A stretch of 64,000 nt of DNA, taken from an uncultured Thermoguttaceae bacterium (GTDB lineage: Bacteria > Planctomycetota > Planctomycetia > Pirellulales > Thermoguttaceae). The stretch lies in the NCBI GenBank assembly GCA_937951625.1, contig CALFBP010000011.1:91247-155246 (forward strand), in the 5' to 3' direction. The notes under the pieces are model-generated. The model did no database searches, was not told the origin of the DNA, and was given only the letters and a program-made list of their open reading frames with translations. This document shows positions 24,281-33,879 of this stretch, piece after piece. Each line of letters begins with the position of its first letter. Positions within the stretch are counted from its first letter, which is position 1. The position numbers and the translations under genes are program-made.

Positions 24281-25329
24281 TCGATCCTCCAGGTGTCTCC
24301 CTCGCGAAACAGGGCGTCCAGGTCACCGGGACCTTGCTTCTCGATCGCCATTTGAACTTGGGCGTTGAGCTGTTCATCGTAGCGAGGGCGGTCCACGGCG
24401 CGGAACACGCCGATCGGTTCCGGGAACTCGGGATAGTGCATGCGGGTCAATAAGTAGGCCAGGCTAGGCTGCGGGGCCTTTTCGTCGTGGACCAACAAAT
24501 CCTTTTCAGTGATGCCGTTGCCCAAGGTCACCACTTCTGGCTCCAAACCATTCAGACGGATGCCCTTGTCGCGGTCCTTGCCGAACACCAAGGGCTTGCC
24601 GTGTTCGAGTTCCAAAGTCCATTCGGCGCGGGACTCGCGCTCCGTCGCATAGTCGAAGGCCCCGTCATTGAACACCACGCAGTTCTGATAGACTTCGACG
24701 AACGACGTGCCCCGGTGCTCGGCCGCCCGTTGGAGCACCATGCCAAGGTGCTGCGAATAGACGTCCACGGACCGAGCCACGAAGGTAGCTTCGCACCCGA
24801 TGGCGACCGAGAGGATGTGGAGAGGGTGGTCGATGGTCCCCATCGGGGAGCTCTTGGTCACCTTGCCGACCAGCGAGGTCGGGGAGTACTGGCCCTTCGT
24901 CAAACCATAGATGCGGTTGTTGAACAGGATGATGTTGATATCCAGGTTGCGGCGGATGCAATGCAGCAGGTGGTTGCCGCCAATGCTCAAGCCGTCGCCG
25001 TCGCCGGTGATGACCCAGACCGACAAGTCGGGGCGCACCGCCTTCAAACCCGTGGCGATCGCCGGCGCCCGGCCGTGAATCGAGTGCATGCCATACGTTT
25101 CCAGATAGTATGGAAAGCGGCTCGAACACCCGATCCCCGAGACAAACACCAGTTTCTCCCGGGGAATCTGGAGATTGGAGAGCACCTTCTTCATCTGAGC
25201 GAGGATGGCGTAGTCGCCGCAACCGGGGCACCAACGCACGTCCTGTGAACTGGCGTAGTCGTTGGGGGTGAGTCGTTGCGGGGCGGCGGGAATGACGCTC
25301 GGAGCGGCAGTCAAAACATCGGTAGACAT
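24277..25329 (-). CDS. korB: 2-oxoacid:ferredoxin oxidoreductase, beta subunit
   Basis: A 350-residue thiamine-diphosphate subunit. Visible are the CPGCGDYAIL iron-sulfur/TPP motif, the GIGCSSRFPYYLETYGMHSIHGRAPAIATGLK core split by the active-site loop, the TPP-binding GDGDGLSIGGNHLLHCIRRN ending in FNN, and YGLTKGQYSPTS. Family enzymes oxidatively decarboxylate 2-oxoglutarate or related 2-oxoacids to acyl-CoA with ferredoxin as acceptor, or run in reverse for carbon fixation. Start ATG 25329 (MSTDVL); an ATG six codons upstream is possible. The alpha/gamma gene lies 235 bases upstream and the CBS/zinc-ribbon gene overlaps downstream. Substrate (2-oxoglutarate against others) is inferred from family resemblance. 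Confidence 0.9.
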   Translation of the reverse strand: MSTDVLTAAPSVIPAAPQRLTPNDYASSQDVRWCPGCGDYAILAQMKKVLSNLQIPREKLVFVSGIGCSSRFPYYLETYGMHSIHGRAPAIATGLKAVRPDLSVWVITGDGDGLSIGGNHLLHCIRRNLDINIILFNNRIYGLTKGQYSPTSLVGKVTKSSPMGTIDHPLHILSVAIGCEATFVARSVDVYSQHLGMVLQRAAEHRGTSFVEVYQNCVVFNDGAFDYATERESRAEWTLELEHGKPLVFGKDRDKGIRLNGLEPEVVTLGNGITEKDLLVHDEKAPQPSLAYLLTRMHYPEFPEPIGVFRAVDRPRYDEQLNAQVQMAIEKQGPGDLDALFREGDTWRIE

Positions 25330-25564
25330 AGGAAGCCTTCTTTTCAAGAAAAACTCAAAGGCCGTTGGCTCGCCGACGCAGTCCGGCCCGGCGGTAGACG
25401 GGACAACCCGAGGCGTCGCATTTGCTTGACGCCGGGAAAAGCTCGCTAAGCCGAGCCATGCGCGGCTCGCACCCGCTACCGTGGCGTCCCAACCTCAGGC
25501 GTGGTAGCGGGAGGTCGCAACATGTTTTCCTCGTCAACTAGACAAACTCGTCGTTCTCCGGGTT

Positions 25565-27436
25565 TTACAGCAAATTTTCAATGGCCTCGACGACCTCGCG
25601 CACCGCGAAGGGGCGGCCGGTGGTCTTGTTCAAACCGACGGCGTCGATAAGAAATTCGGCCCGCAGCAGCTTGCGCAATTGGCCAGCGTTCAGCTCTGGC
25701 ACGAGTACGCGATCGTACCGCGCGAGGATGTGGGAAAGGTTTGCTGGCAAGGGATTCAGGTAACGGAGATGGGCGTGGGCCACCGGCTGGCCATTTTGCC
25801 AGAGGAGGCGGACGGCGGTTGCCAGGGCCCCGTAGGTGCCTCCCCAGCCCAGCACCAAAACCCCTCCCTCGCTCGGTCCTTCCACCTCCAAGGGCGCAAG
25901 CTCCTTGGCGATGCCAGCGATTTTCTTCGCCCTGAGGTCGACCATGTGTTGATGGTTTTGGGGGTCGTAACTCACGGCCCCGGTCACGTCTTGCTTTTCC
26001 AGACCGCCGAGGCGGTGCATCAAGCCGGGCGTGCCTGGCACGGCCCAAGGCCGGGCCAAACGGCTATTCCGCGCGTAAGGTTGGAAGGGCTTGCCGTCTG
26101 ACGCCGCGGACGGGTGTTCCACTTCGATGGGTGGCAACTCGCTCATCGAGGGGATTCTCCACGGTTCAGAGCCGTTGGCCAGATAGGCGTCGCTGAGCAA
26201 GATGACCGGCGTCATGTAGCGCACGGCGATCCGCCATGCCTCGAGGGCAATGTCGAAGCAGTCGGCGGGCGTGGAAGCCGCCAAGACGGGCAACGGACAC
26301 TCCCCGTGGCGGCCAAACATGGCCTGGAGCAAATCGGCCTGCTCGGTCTTGGTGGGCATTCCCGTGCTCGGCCCGGCGCGTTGCACGTCGATGATCAACA
26401 GTGGCAGCTCGGTCATCACCGCCAAGCCAATCCCTTCCGACTTCAGCGACAGGCCGGGCCCGCTCGTCCCGGTCACCCCCATCGCCCCGCCGAAGGCCGC
26501 GCCGATGGCCGCCGTGACCGCGGCGATCTCGTCTTCGGCCTGGAACGTGCGCACGCCGAAGTTCTTTCGTCGGGCCAATTCGTGGAGGATGTCGCTTGCG
26601 GGGGTGATGGGATAGGAAGCATAGAACAGATCGCATCGACTCAATTTTGCCGCCGCCATCAACCCCCAGGCCAACGCCTGATTGCCCGTGATGTTGCGGT
26701 ACAGGCCCGGCGGCAGTCGTGCGGGATCCACCGAGTAACGATGCGCAAAGGCCTCGGTGGTCTCGCCGTAGTTATAGCCCGCCAACAAGGCGCGGCGGTT
26801 GGCCTCAGCAATGTCGGGACGGCGGCCGAACTTATCGATGATGAATCGGAGCGTGGGTTCCAGGGGCCGATCGTACAGCCAGAAGATCAATCCCATCGCA
26901 AAAAAGTTGCGGCAGCGGTCGGCTTCCTTGGTGCTGAGCCCTAACTCCTTGACTGCCAAACGCGTCAGCCGAGTGATGTCAACGCGGAAGACCTGGTAGC
27001 CATCTACCGTCCCATCCTCCAATGGATTGCTATTGCACCCGGCGATCTGCAAATCCCGCTTGGTGAAGCTGTCGTTGTCGACCACCAGGATCCCGCCTGG
27101 AACCAAGTCCTGAATGTTCGTGACCAAGGCAGCGGGGTTCATCGCCACCAGAGCATCAACCTGGTCGCCGGGCGTGAAGATACGCTTGCTTGCGAAATGG
27201 ATTTGAAAGCCACTGACCCCCGCTCTAGTGCCCCGCGGGGCGCGGATCTCGGCGGGAAAATCAGGAAAGGTGGCCACGTCATTTCCCACCAAGGCCGACG
27301 TATTCGTCAGTTGGCTGCCCGCCAACTGCATCCCATCACCTGAGTCCCCACAAAATCGAACCGTGGCGGATTCTAGCTCCACTACCGCTTTGTGGGGGGC
27401 GGTGCTGATCACGGTGCTCGCTTGAGAGTCGCCCAT
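25565..27436 (-). CDS. korA: 2-oxoacid:ferredoxin oxidoreductase, fused gamma/alpha subunit
   Basis: A 623-residue protein combining the gamma domain at the N-terminus (RFCGDSGDGMQLAGSQLTN, FPAEIRAPRGTRAGVSGFQI, VDALVAMNPAAL) with the alpha subunit pyrimidine-binding domain from about residue 240 (GNQALAWGLMAAAKLSRCD, YPITPASDILHEL, AEDEIAAVTAAIGAAFGGA, TGTSGPGLSLKSEG). The C-terminal domain has VLVLGWGGTYGALATAVRLL. This order is standard for KorA-type enzymes. It begins eight bases after the CBS gene stop and is followed by korB, so the locus is CBS - korA - korB - CBS. It works with KorB as a cytosolic heteromer passing electrons to ferredoxin. Confidence 0.92.
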   Translation of the reverse strand: MGDSQASTVISTAPHKAVVELESATVRFCGDSGDGMQLAGSQLTNTSALVGNDVATFPDFPAEIRAPRGTRAGVSGFQIHFASKRIFTPGDQVDALVAMNPAALVTNIQDLVPGGILVVDNDSFTKRDLQIAGCNSNPLEDGTVDGYQVFRVDITRLTRLAVKELGLSTKEADRCRNFFAMGLIFWLYDRPLEPTLRFIIDKFGRRPDIAEANRRALLAGYNYGETTEAFAHRYSVDPARLPPGLYRNITGNQALAWGLMAAAKLSRCDLFYASYPITPASDILHELARRKNFGVRTFQAEDEIAAVTAAIGAAFGGAMGVTGTSGPGLSLKSEGIGLAVMTELPLLIIDVQRAGPSTGMPTKTEQADLLQAMFGRHGECPLPVLAASTPADCFDIALEAWRIAVRYMTPVILLSDAYLANGSEPWRIPSMSELPPIEVEHPSAASDGKPFQPYARNSRLARPWAVPGTPGLMHRLGGLEKQDVTGAVSYDPQNHQHMVDLRAKKIAGIAKELAPLEVEGPSEGGVLVLGWGGTYGALATAVRLLWQNGQPVAHAHLRYLNPLPANLSHILARYDRVLVPELNAGQLRKLLRAEFLIDAVGLNKTTGRPFAVREVVEAIENLL

Positions 27437-27444
27437 GGTTGCGT

Positions 27445-27909
27445 TTAGGGTCCTTCACGCTGGTGCATTGCCGGTTTAGCGACGGGGGGTAGGTTGTAGA
27501 CCGCCGAGGGGAAATGGTCCACCAGCCAGTGGATCAACCCCGATGCGTCCAAAAGCCCCGTAGGCCGACCCCGGTCGTCCACGATCGGCAAACGCCGATA
27601 GCCGTTACTGGACATTTTGCTGATCGCAGTTTCGACAGAGTCCGTTTGGCGGACCGTCACCGGATTGCTCGCCATGAATTCGCGGATCGGGGCGTTCAGA
27701 TCCCCGTCGGATGCCAGGAGTCGCAAGGCGTCGCGCTCCGTGAAGATTCCTACCAGACGATCCCCTTCGCAGACGAGGACCGCGCTGCGGCCGATCTCTT
27801 GCAACCGTTCTAATGCAGACCGCACCGGCGTATCGATTTGGACGCAGACTGGTTGGAGCGGCGAAGCTTGAAGGACGGTTTCCGTGTGCAGGTCGCTGCC
27901 GAGGTTCAT
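27445..27909 (-). CDS. CBS-domain pair protein
   Basis: A 154-residue protein consisting of little more than two CBS motifs: VRSALERLQEIGRSAVLVCE with LVGIFTERDALRLL, and VETAISKMSSNGYRRLPIVD with PTGLLDASGLIHWLV. ATG 27909 is chosen; the ORF-track start is a TTG at 27978 that adds 23 unsupported residues. It is the first gene of the kor operon and has no zinc ribbon, unlike the CBS gene at the other end. Likely an adenine-nucleotide sensor for this operon's metabolism (inference). Confidence 0.82.
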   Translation of the reverse strand: MNLGSDLHTETVLQASPLQPVCVQIDTPVRSALERLQEIGRSAVLVCEGDRLVGIFTERDALRLLASDGDLNAPIREFMASNPVTVRQTDSVETAISKMSSNGYRRLPIVDDRGRPTGLLDASGLIHWLVDHFPSAVYNLPPVAKPAMHQREGP

Positions 27910-28027
27910 GGGTCCGGGTCCGGTGCCTTGCCCCAACGAAAAGTGTATCCGTTTTATGATGTCGAGTGAATTACTCAAATCGTGGGGGACGATTCAAGTC
28001 TACGACGTAATCACCAATGCCAAGGCG

Positions 28028-31000
28028 TTATTCCAGCGTGGGCCGGGCGATCAGGCCAAGCAGTTGGGCCTCACCACCCTCCTTTTCGTACACCCCATAA
28101 AACATTGAGCAGCAATCCAGCCATAAGGTGATGCGGTGAAATTCCTCTTCGGACAGTTTCACGTCGTAGTGGCCTTCTTCCAGAATCTTCGTAAGCTTCG
28201 CCGCCCGCGCTCCAAACTGGCCAGGATACGTGCGAAGATTGTTGCCGTAATCCGTGAAAGCGAAGGGCAAGAGGCTGTTGTACGAGGCATACCACTTGCG
28301 TTGAATTGGCTCGCGGGCAAGATTGATCGGCTTTTTGGGGTGCTCGGCGTGACATTTGACGCAATGGCGGTCGAGCACGGGCTGGACGAGGCGCGGGTAG
28401 CTGAAGGGGGCGGAGCCATCCACGTCGGGTTGTATCGGCGAGGGCGGGCGGAGCGTGGCCAGGGCGCGCGGGCCGCTAGCCGTCGGGGCACGGTGCGAAG
28501 GCTCGTGGCACCCCTGACAAACAAGATGCTCCCCCTTTTGTAAGTACGTCGCTGACCGCATCGACTGCACCGCCATACCTCGTTCGTCCAATGCTTGGAA
28601 AAACAACTCGCGGTTGGCCGGCACCGTGAAATGGGCCGATCCGTCTTCCTCGACCGGAACTGTGCCCAAAACATGGCGGACCGGGACGACCGAGTCGCCA
28701 GCTAAGGCGATTCGGGCCCCGGTCTCGTGGGGCGGTCCGCCCGAGGGAACCGACATCGGCAGCAGTTGCAGCACGCGCAGGCCTTTGATCTTCGTGCCCG
28801 GCGGCCAAGGCTGACGTGCGTTGTAAACATTGAGCACCGTGAGGGTCGCTTGGCCTGGCTGATCGGGGGGAACGCCCGTGCCCGGCGCATCGCGGAACGG
28901 CTGAACCACGCTCGGCGAGGCCGGCGGCTTGGGCCGCGGCTTGAGTGGAATTGGGTTTTGGCAGGCAATCTCCGGATCGCGGTATATCAGTTCCTTGTTG
29001 CCCCAAGAGTCGATGAGATAGATTCCGTAATTTCCCCGGTCTTCCCGGCCCCCTTGGAAGCCAGCTTCAGGCGTCATTCCGGGGTCGTAGACGGCCAGGT
29101 AATAATCCTCGCTCAACGGCCAGGGGGTACCGTAGGCTTGGGCCCCGCCTTGACTTTCGGGAAAGCCCACGTCCGGGGTGAGTCGCTTGACCGGACCCAT
29201 CGCATCGTCGTCCGGCGTCTGCGGATCGACGAGGATCAGCGAGCCGAACGCCTGTCCGTGGTGCGGCGCCGCCGTGGCCACAAACTTGCGCGAGTTGGGA
29301 ATCGCGCGGCAGTCAAGTTCCATGTCCGGCCGGGACTGCCGCGGAGCGAAATTCCCATGCACCGCACGCGCGTCGCGCCCGTCCAACGAGGTAATCCACG
29401 GATGATGGGCCGTGCATCCGAAACGATCCACGTAATCCCATCGAGTGTAAAGAATCCGTCCGTCGTGGGTCACGCTGGGGTGCCATTCGTTCGTCTCATG
29501 GACGCTCAGGGCGGTTATGTCGCTGCCGTCGGCCGCCATGTCGTACAACGTGTAGGTCGGACACACCCGGCCGCAACGCAAATAGCCTCCCCGTCGCTCG
29601 CTGATGAAGGCGATCCGACCGTTGGGCAGAAAGCAGGGGTCGAAATCGTTCCAAGTCCCGTCGGTCAATTGCTCCAGCCCGCTGCCGTCCACATTCACCT
29701 TGAAAATGTGGTAACAGCGGCCCTCGTGCCAGTGTCCTTGCTGGGGGTCGGTATGGTGTCGGTGGCTCTTGTCGCCCGTGCACTCGACGTAGGCGAAGAG
29801 GACCGTCTTGGCATCAAAGGACAGCTCGGGCGAGAGGAACGAACCACCATCGTGGTCCGGCCCGTGCAGATTACCCACCCCGTCGTAGGACAGCTCCGGT
29901 GGCACGTTCCCACCACCGGTCAACTTCTGCCCTTTGAGGCGTCCCCGCTCAACCACCGAATTCGCCAGAAGGTTGCGGACCTTCGGCTGGGGCCCGAACG
30001 GATCGCTCAGGACGAATAGCCCTCCGCCTGGTCGGGCCGTGATCCCGTAATATTGGTCGCACATGTGGCTGTAAATCGAGCGGTGCCGCTTCAGGAACAA
30101 AATCTCGTTGAAGTCCAATAAGGGATTTTTGAACGCGATCTTCCGCCGCACGGCACAAACCTTACGGAACAGAACCAAACGGGCGTCCGTGTCCGTGACG
30201 GGAATGTTAACGTTCTCAGCCTTCAAGCGATCCAGTTCGGCCTCTTCCTCGACGAGGTCCTGCGAGGGACCGATCCCTTGTCCCCCACGTGAAGCCAGCA
30301 ACCTCTTCACATCCTCCAGCAAGGCGGCGGTCCGCCGGACCACCACGTCGACGGGATCTCGATCCGAAGCCAGAATCAGGGCCTCGGGCCGGAAAGTCTC
30401 GGCAGCGACGCGTTCGAAGTGGGCCCGGTTGCGGAGGTCGTAACGGAGTAGGGTGAACTGCACATCCAGCTCATCCATGGGCGAGCCGTCCGGCTTGCGG
30501 AATCGCTCTTTTGGCGAGGGCGCGGCTCGGAACCGCACGCCGTCGACCAATAGCCGCAATTCCGCGATCGAGGTCCATGGTCGGCCCGCCACTTCGGTCA
30601 GCGCCCTCAGCCGCAAGTAACGCCCCTGCCGTGGCTCTGGAAACCGCACCACGTTTTCGGCGTTTGCGTGGGCAAACTTGCCCACGACTACCGGCTTGCC
30701 GAGGTTCTTTGGATCATTCCCGACATAGCACTCGTACTGACCGATCGTGCCGTTGCCCCCGCCTCGCCGGGGCAGATACGCAAATCCATCGACCGTGTAG
30801 GAGGAGCCCAAATCGACCAGAATTTCGTGCGGTGGCGGGGTTTCGTCGAAGTGGAAGTCGGTATGCCACATGGTTTCCGGGTTGCCATCCATGGCACGAA
30901 ACCCCTCGTAGCCCGGCGATTCGCTATCGACTTCAACCTTCACGGTCACCACCCGGTCGGCCCCGCTCGCAACGGCGGACAACCCGAGCAAGGTCAGCGC

Positions 31001-31030
31001 CAGTCCGGCAACAGCGATGTTCTTATGCAT
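28028..31030 (-). CDS. Secreted HzsA-related multidomain protein with CxxCH motifs
   Basis: A 1000-residue exported protein. Signal peptide: KNIAVAGLALTLLGLSAVASG. Residues about 30-165 form an F5/8 type C (discoidin-like) domain (PETMWHTDFHFDE, GRYLRLRALTEVAGRPW). The middle holds a WD40/TolB-like propeller (GSGLEQLTDGTWNDFDPCFL, GRIAFISERRGGYLRC, LYDMAADGSDITALSVHETN). The C-terminal third has two c-type haem sites, CQGCH and CVKCH, within LVQPVLDRHCVKCH. This architecture is annotated in planctomycetes as related to hydrazine synthase alpha subunit; it does not imply anammox, as the beta/gamma subunits are absent. AAGGAG seven bases before ATG 31030 fixes the start. Substrate unknown. Confidence 0.85.
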   Translation of the reverse strand: MHKNIAVAGLALTLLGLSAVASGADRVVTVKVEVDSESPGYEGFRAMDGNPETMWHTDFHFDETPPPHEILVDLGSSYTVDGFAYLPRRGGGNGTIGQYECYVGNDPKNLGKPVVVGKFAHANAENVVRFPEPRQGRYLRLRALTEVAGRPWTSIAELRLLVDGVRFRAAPSPKERFRKPDGSPMDELDVQFTLLRYDLRNRAHFERVAAETFRPEALILASDRDPVDVVVRRTAALLEDVKRLLASRGGQGIGPSQDLVEEEAELDRLKAENVNIPVTDTDARLVLFRKVCAVRRKIAFKNPLLDFNEILFLKRHRSIYSHMCDQYYGITARPGGGLFVLSDPFGPQPKVRNLLANSVVERGRLKGQKLTGGGNVPPELSYDGVGNLHGPDHDGGSFLSPELSFDAKTVLFAYVECTGDKSHRHHTDPQQGHWHEGRCYHIFKVNVDGSGLEQLTDGTWNDFDPCFLPNGRIAFISERRGGYLRCGRVCPTYTLYDMAADGSDITALSVHETNEWHPSVTHDGRILYTRWDYVDRFGCTAHHPWITSLDGRDARAVHGNFAPRQSRPDMELDCRAIPNSRKFVATAAPHHGQAFGSLILVDPQTPDDDAMGPVKRLTPDVGFPESQGGAQAYGTPWPLSEDYYLAVYDPGMTPEAGFQGGREDRGNYGIYLIDSWGNKELIYRDPEIACQNPIPLKPRPKPPASPSVVQPFRDAPGTGVPPDQPGQATLTVLNVYNARQPWPPGTKIKGLRVLQLLPMSVPSGGPPHETGARIALAGDSVVPVRHVLGTVPVEEDGSAHFTVPANRELFFQALDERGMAVQSMRSATYLQKGEHLVCQGCHEPSHRAPTASGPRALATLRPPSPIQPDVDGSAPFSYPRLVQPVLDRHCVKCHAEHPKKPINLAREPIQRKWYASYNSLLPFAFTDYGNNLRTYPGQFGARAAKLTKILEEGHYDVKLSEEEFHRITLWLDCCSMFYGVYEKEGGEAQLLGLIARPTLE

Positions 31031-31407
31031 TGCGGTCTCCTTATCGGATAGGAAGCAGTATTGGCAGGACGGCCCTGGAGAGACGGAGAAAGCCCCCGAC
31101 CTTGTTGCGGGGTGGCATTCAGTATACACCTCGTGTAGGTGGAAACGACATACGGTTGCAAAAAAATGGATCGTTCGGTGCGGGACGCGGGCCGCACCTG
31201 CTTGCCCCGGCTCCGATTTCAACAGACCTCAATCTATCCAATTTGCGCGGCTTGCCTCAAAGGTCGATTCTCCGCAAACGTGCATTGACAGGGGCGGCCT
31301 TTCTTGAGTAAAAACCGCCGACTTTTCCTCGACACCTCGCGGCCTTTTGGCCAGGCGGCGAAAGTTTCCATTGCTCGAGCCTGGCCGAGGTCCTTTTCCT
31401 ATCCGCC
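31031..31407. promoter_or_regulatory. Divergent intergenic region with possible promoter for the TPR gene
   Basis: About 380 bases between two divergent genes. TTGACA at 31285-31290 is a perfect -35 box, with a weak AT-rich -10 candidate (AGTAAA) 16 bases further on, pointing to the TPR/FlgN/FlrBC genes. The -10 match is poor, so this is tentative. No small gene is seen. Confidence 0.35.
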
Positions 31408-33864
31408 ATGTCCTTGCAAGACGCCTTGAACGAATCAGCCGAGCAAACGTCCGCCGCGGCGGGGCCGGGGGGCCTTGCAGGGTGGTTAGAAGCCCCAGCG
31501 GCTTTTGTTCGGGCCCGACCCCGTTTTACGCTTGTGTTGGTCGCGGCGGCACTGCTCACGGCGGGAGGCATGGTTGCGGGTTGGGGCATCTACCGCGCGC
31601 ACAAGTTGGAACCCCTACACACCGCCGCCGCGGCCCTCGAACTGATCGACCAAGCAGATTACGAGGCGGCGAAGCAGCTCGCGGAAACCGTGGTGCAGCG
31701 AACCGAAAACTCAGCCGTGTTGGCTGCCGCTGAGTACGTGCTGGGCGTGGTGGCGTTTCAAGAGGCCGCCAAGGCCCCACGAGCCTCGCGTAAGACCTTG
31801 TTTCTCGTTGCGGCGCGGTATCTGGAAGCAGCCCTCAGCGGGGGGCTCGACGAAGACCGTCGCGGCGAGGCGTGGTGGCTGCTGGGGCGAGCCCGGTACG
31901 AGGCAGGCGAAATGGCCTCGAGCCAGGCGGCGTTCGTCCAGGCCCTCGCCGCGCAGCCGCACCGGGCCGCGGAGGTCCGGCCATTGCTTGTCGAGGCTTA
32001 CCTCCGCGACTCGCCGCCCAAACTCGCCAAGGCCCTGGAGCAAAACAAACTGATCTTGGCCGAACAGAAGCTCCCGGAATTCCAACGCGTGGCCGCCGTA
32101 CTGCAACAGGCAGAAATCCTTCTGGACATGAATAGGCCCGAGGAATGCCTGCAAGCCCTGAAGGCGGTTCCTTCCGACAGCCTCCATTTTCCGGACGCGT
32201 GCGTGTTGCAGGGCCGGGCCTTGCTTCAGCAGGCCGGAGTCCTCCAGCCCAAGGGGCCGGCGGACGGGGCGCCGTCGCCAGTCCGGGAAACGCTGCGAGC
32301 AGCCCAGGCCGCCCTGCGCGCCGCGATCCAAAATGATCCCGCCCTAGCTTCCACCGCCGCGCGTCAGGCGGCGTATCTGACGGCGGTTTGTCAAAGGGAG
32401 TTGGGCGATCCGGCGGGCGCATTGCAGCTATTTAGTCAACTGCGGGCCGCGGAATCGAACACGCCAGAACGCGTGGCTGCTGGTTTTCAGGAGGCCCAAC
32501 TGCTGCAAACTCTCCAACGCCCTGATGAAGCAGCCGCGGCCTATTGCCGCGTCTTAGAGTTGATCGGCAAACCAGAGGAGTTTCGCAATCCTTGGATGAC
32601 TCTCGCAGAACTGGGCGAGCGCGTGCGAGGAATGTTCCGTGATCTCCGCGAGGCCCGGCAATTCTCGCTCGCGTTCGAGTTGTCCCAGCGTGCCGGATCG
32701 GTCTTGCCGGAGGACCAAGTCCTCGAAATGAAGGCCGAAATCCATCGCGACTGGGGACGTGACATGTTGGTTCAATCGCAAAAGGCCGAGGCGTCGGCAT
32801 CCGCAGCGCTTGTCCGCGACGGTCGCCAACACCTCCGCCGCGCCGCACGCCATAGGCGCAGACTGTCCCAACTCCGTGTCGCCACACCCTTCTATCCAGA
32901 GGAGGTCTGGGAAAGCGCCCGCTGCGCCATGGACGGACGCGATTATCGCCTGGCCGTCGAGATGCTCGAAGAGTATATCAAGGTGGACCCTCGCGGACGC
33001 CAGCCGCAGGCACGGACCGACCTAGGGGAGGCGCTGCTTAGCCTGGACCGGATCGAGGAGGCCATCGCTGTGCTGGGCGATTGCCTTGAACGCTATCCGC
33101 GCGACGTGAACGCTCCACGTGCCCGACTCCTGACCTGTCAAGCCTATCTCGCGAAGGGCGACACGGCCGCGGCCCAACGGATGCTCGAGGCGAACTTGAG
33201 CGGCGACGTGCTCACCCCCGCCAGCCCGGAATACGAGCAGTCCCTGTTTTTGCTAGGAAGACTCTTGCACCGGCTCCGACGCTACGACGAGGCCCTGGCC
33301 TTGCTGGAGGAAGTAGTCGAGCGTTATCCCGATGCCATGCACACGATCGAAGCGCGTTATTGGGTTGCCGATTGCCATCGTCAGAAAGCACAGACGGAAA
33401 AGGAGCGGCTTCGCGCGGATCTCGTGGAGGCATCGCGGGCCGCTCGGCTCCGCCGGATCGAACAGGAGCTGAACCGCGCGATCGGCGAGTATCGGCAAAT
33501 GCAGCAGTCCTTGCTGAAACGTCAAGAGGCCGGTCCGCTCAGCGAGCAAGAATCTCTGATGCTCCGTAACAGCTATTTTTTCATCGGCAGTGCGTTTGCG
33601 GACCTGAACCAATTCGATGCGGCGGTCGAGGCCTATTCCCAAGCAATCCAGCGCTATCCTGGCTCGCCGGAAACGCTGGAGGCGTTGGTGCAATTGGCCC
33701 AGGTCCTCTATGCCTCGAACAAGCCCTCCGAAGCCCAACAGGCCGTCGACCAAGCCAGATTTCTGTTGGCCCGATTGAAACCCGACGCGCCGCTGGAAAA
33801 AACCACGATTTACGACCGATCCCAATGGGCTGCCCGGTTGGATCAGCTCACGAAGCTTCCATAA
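31408..33864 (+). CDS. Membrane-anchored tetratricopeptide-repeat protein
   Basis: An 818-residue protein with one N-terminal membrane helix (FTLVLVAAALLTAGGMVAGW, about residues 39-60) and a long array of TPR-like helix pairs, for example AALELIDQADYEAAKQLAET, VLERYPDAMHTIEARYWVAD and FDAAVEAYSQAIQRYPGSPE. The repeats probably face the periplasm and serve protein binding. It precedes the FlgN-like, kinase and regulator genes on the same strand with only 15 bases to the next start, so it may be part of the flagellar regulon. TPR proteins are common in this phylum and its partner cannot be named. Confidence 0.85.
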   Translation: MSLQDALNESAEQTSAAAGPGGLAGWLEAPAAFVRARPRFTLVLVAAALLTAGGMVAGWGIYRAHKLEPLHTAAAALELIDQADYEAAKQLAETVVQRTENSAVLAAAEYVLGVVAFQEAAKAPRASRKTLFLVAARYLEAALSGGLDEDRRGEAWWLLGRARYEAGEMASSQAAFVQALAAQPHRAAEVRPLLVEAYLRDSPPKLAKALEQNKLILAEQKLPEFQRVAAVLQQAEILLDMNRPEECLQALKAVPSDSLHFPDACVLQGRALLQQAGVLQPKGPADGAPSPVRETLRAAQAALRAAIQNDPALASTAARQAAYLTAVCQRELGDPAGALQLFSQLRAAESNTPERVAAGFQEAQLLQTLQRPDEAAAAYCRVLELIGKPEEFRNPWMTLAELGERVRGMFRDLREARQFSLAFELSQRAGSVLPEDQVLEMKAEIHRDWGRDMLVQSQKAEASASAALVRDGRQHLRRAARHRRRLSQLRVATPFYPEEVWESARCAMDGRDYRLAVEMLEEYIKVDPRGRQPQARTDLGEALLSLDRIEEAIAVLGDCLERYPRDVNAPRARLLTCQAYLAKGDTAAAQRMLEANLSGDVLTPASPEYEQSLFLLGRLLHRLRRYDEALALLEEVVERYPDAMHTIEARYWVADCHRQKAQTEKERLRADLVEASRAARLRRIEQELNRAIGEYRQMQQSLLKRQEAGPLSEQESLMLRNSYFFIGSAFADLNQFDAAVEAYSQAIQRYPGSPETLEALVQLAQVLYASNKPSEAQQAVDQARFLLARLKPDAPLEKTTIYDRSQWAARLDQLTKLP

Positions 33865-33879
33865 CCGCGTCACCTTGCC

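Noticed and set aside
28028-31030. Evidence for anammox metabolism
   Set aside because: Only an HzsA-related protein is present; no HzsB/C, hydrazine dehydrogenase or multi-haem gene cluster accompanies it, and such proteins are common in non-anammox planctomycetes.
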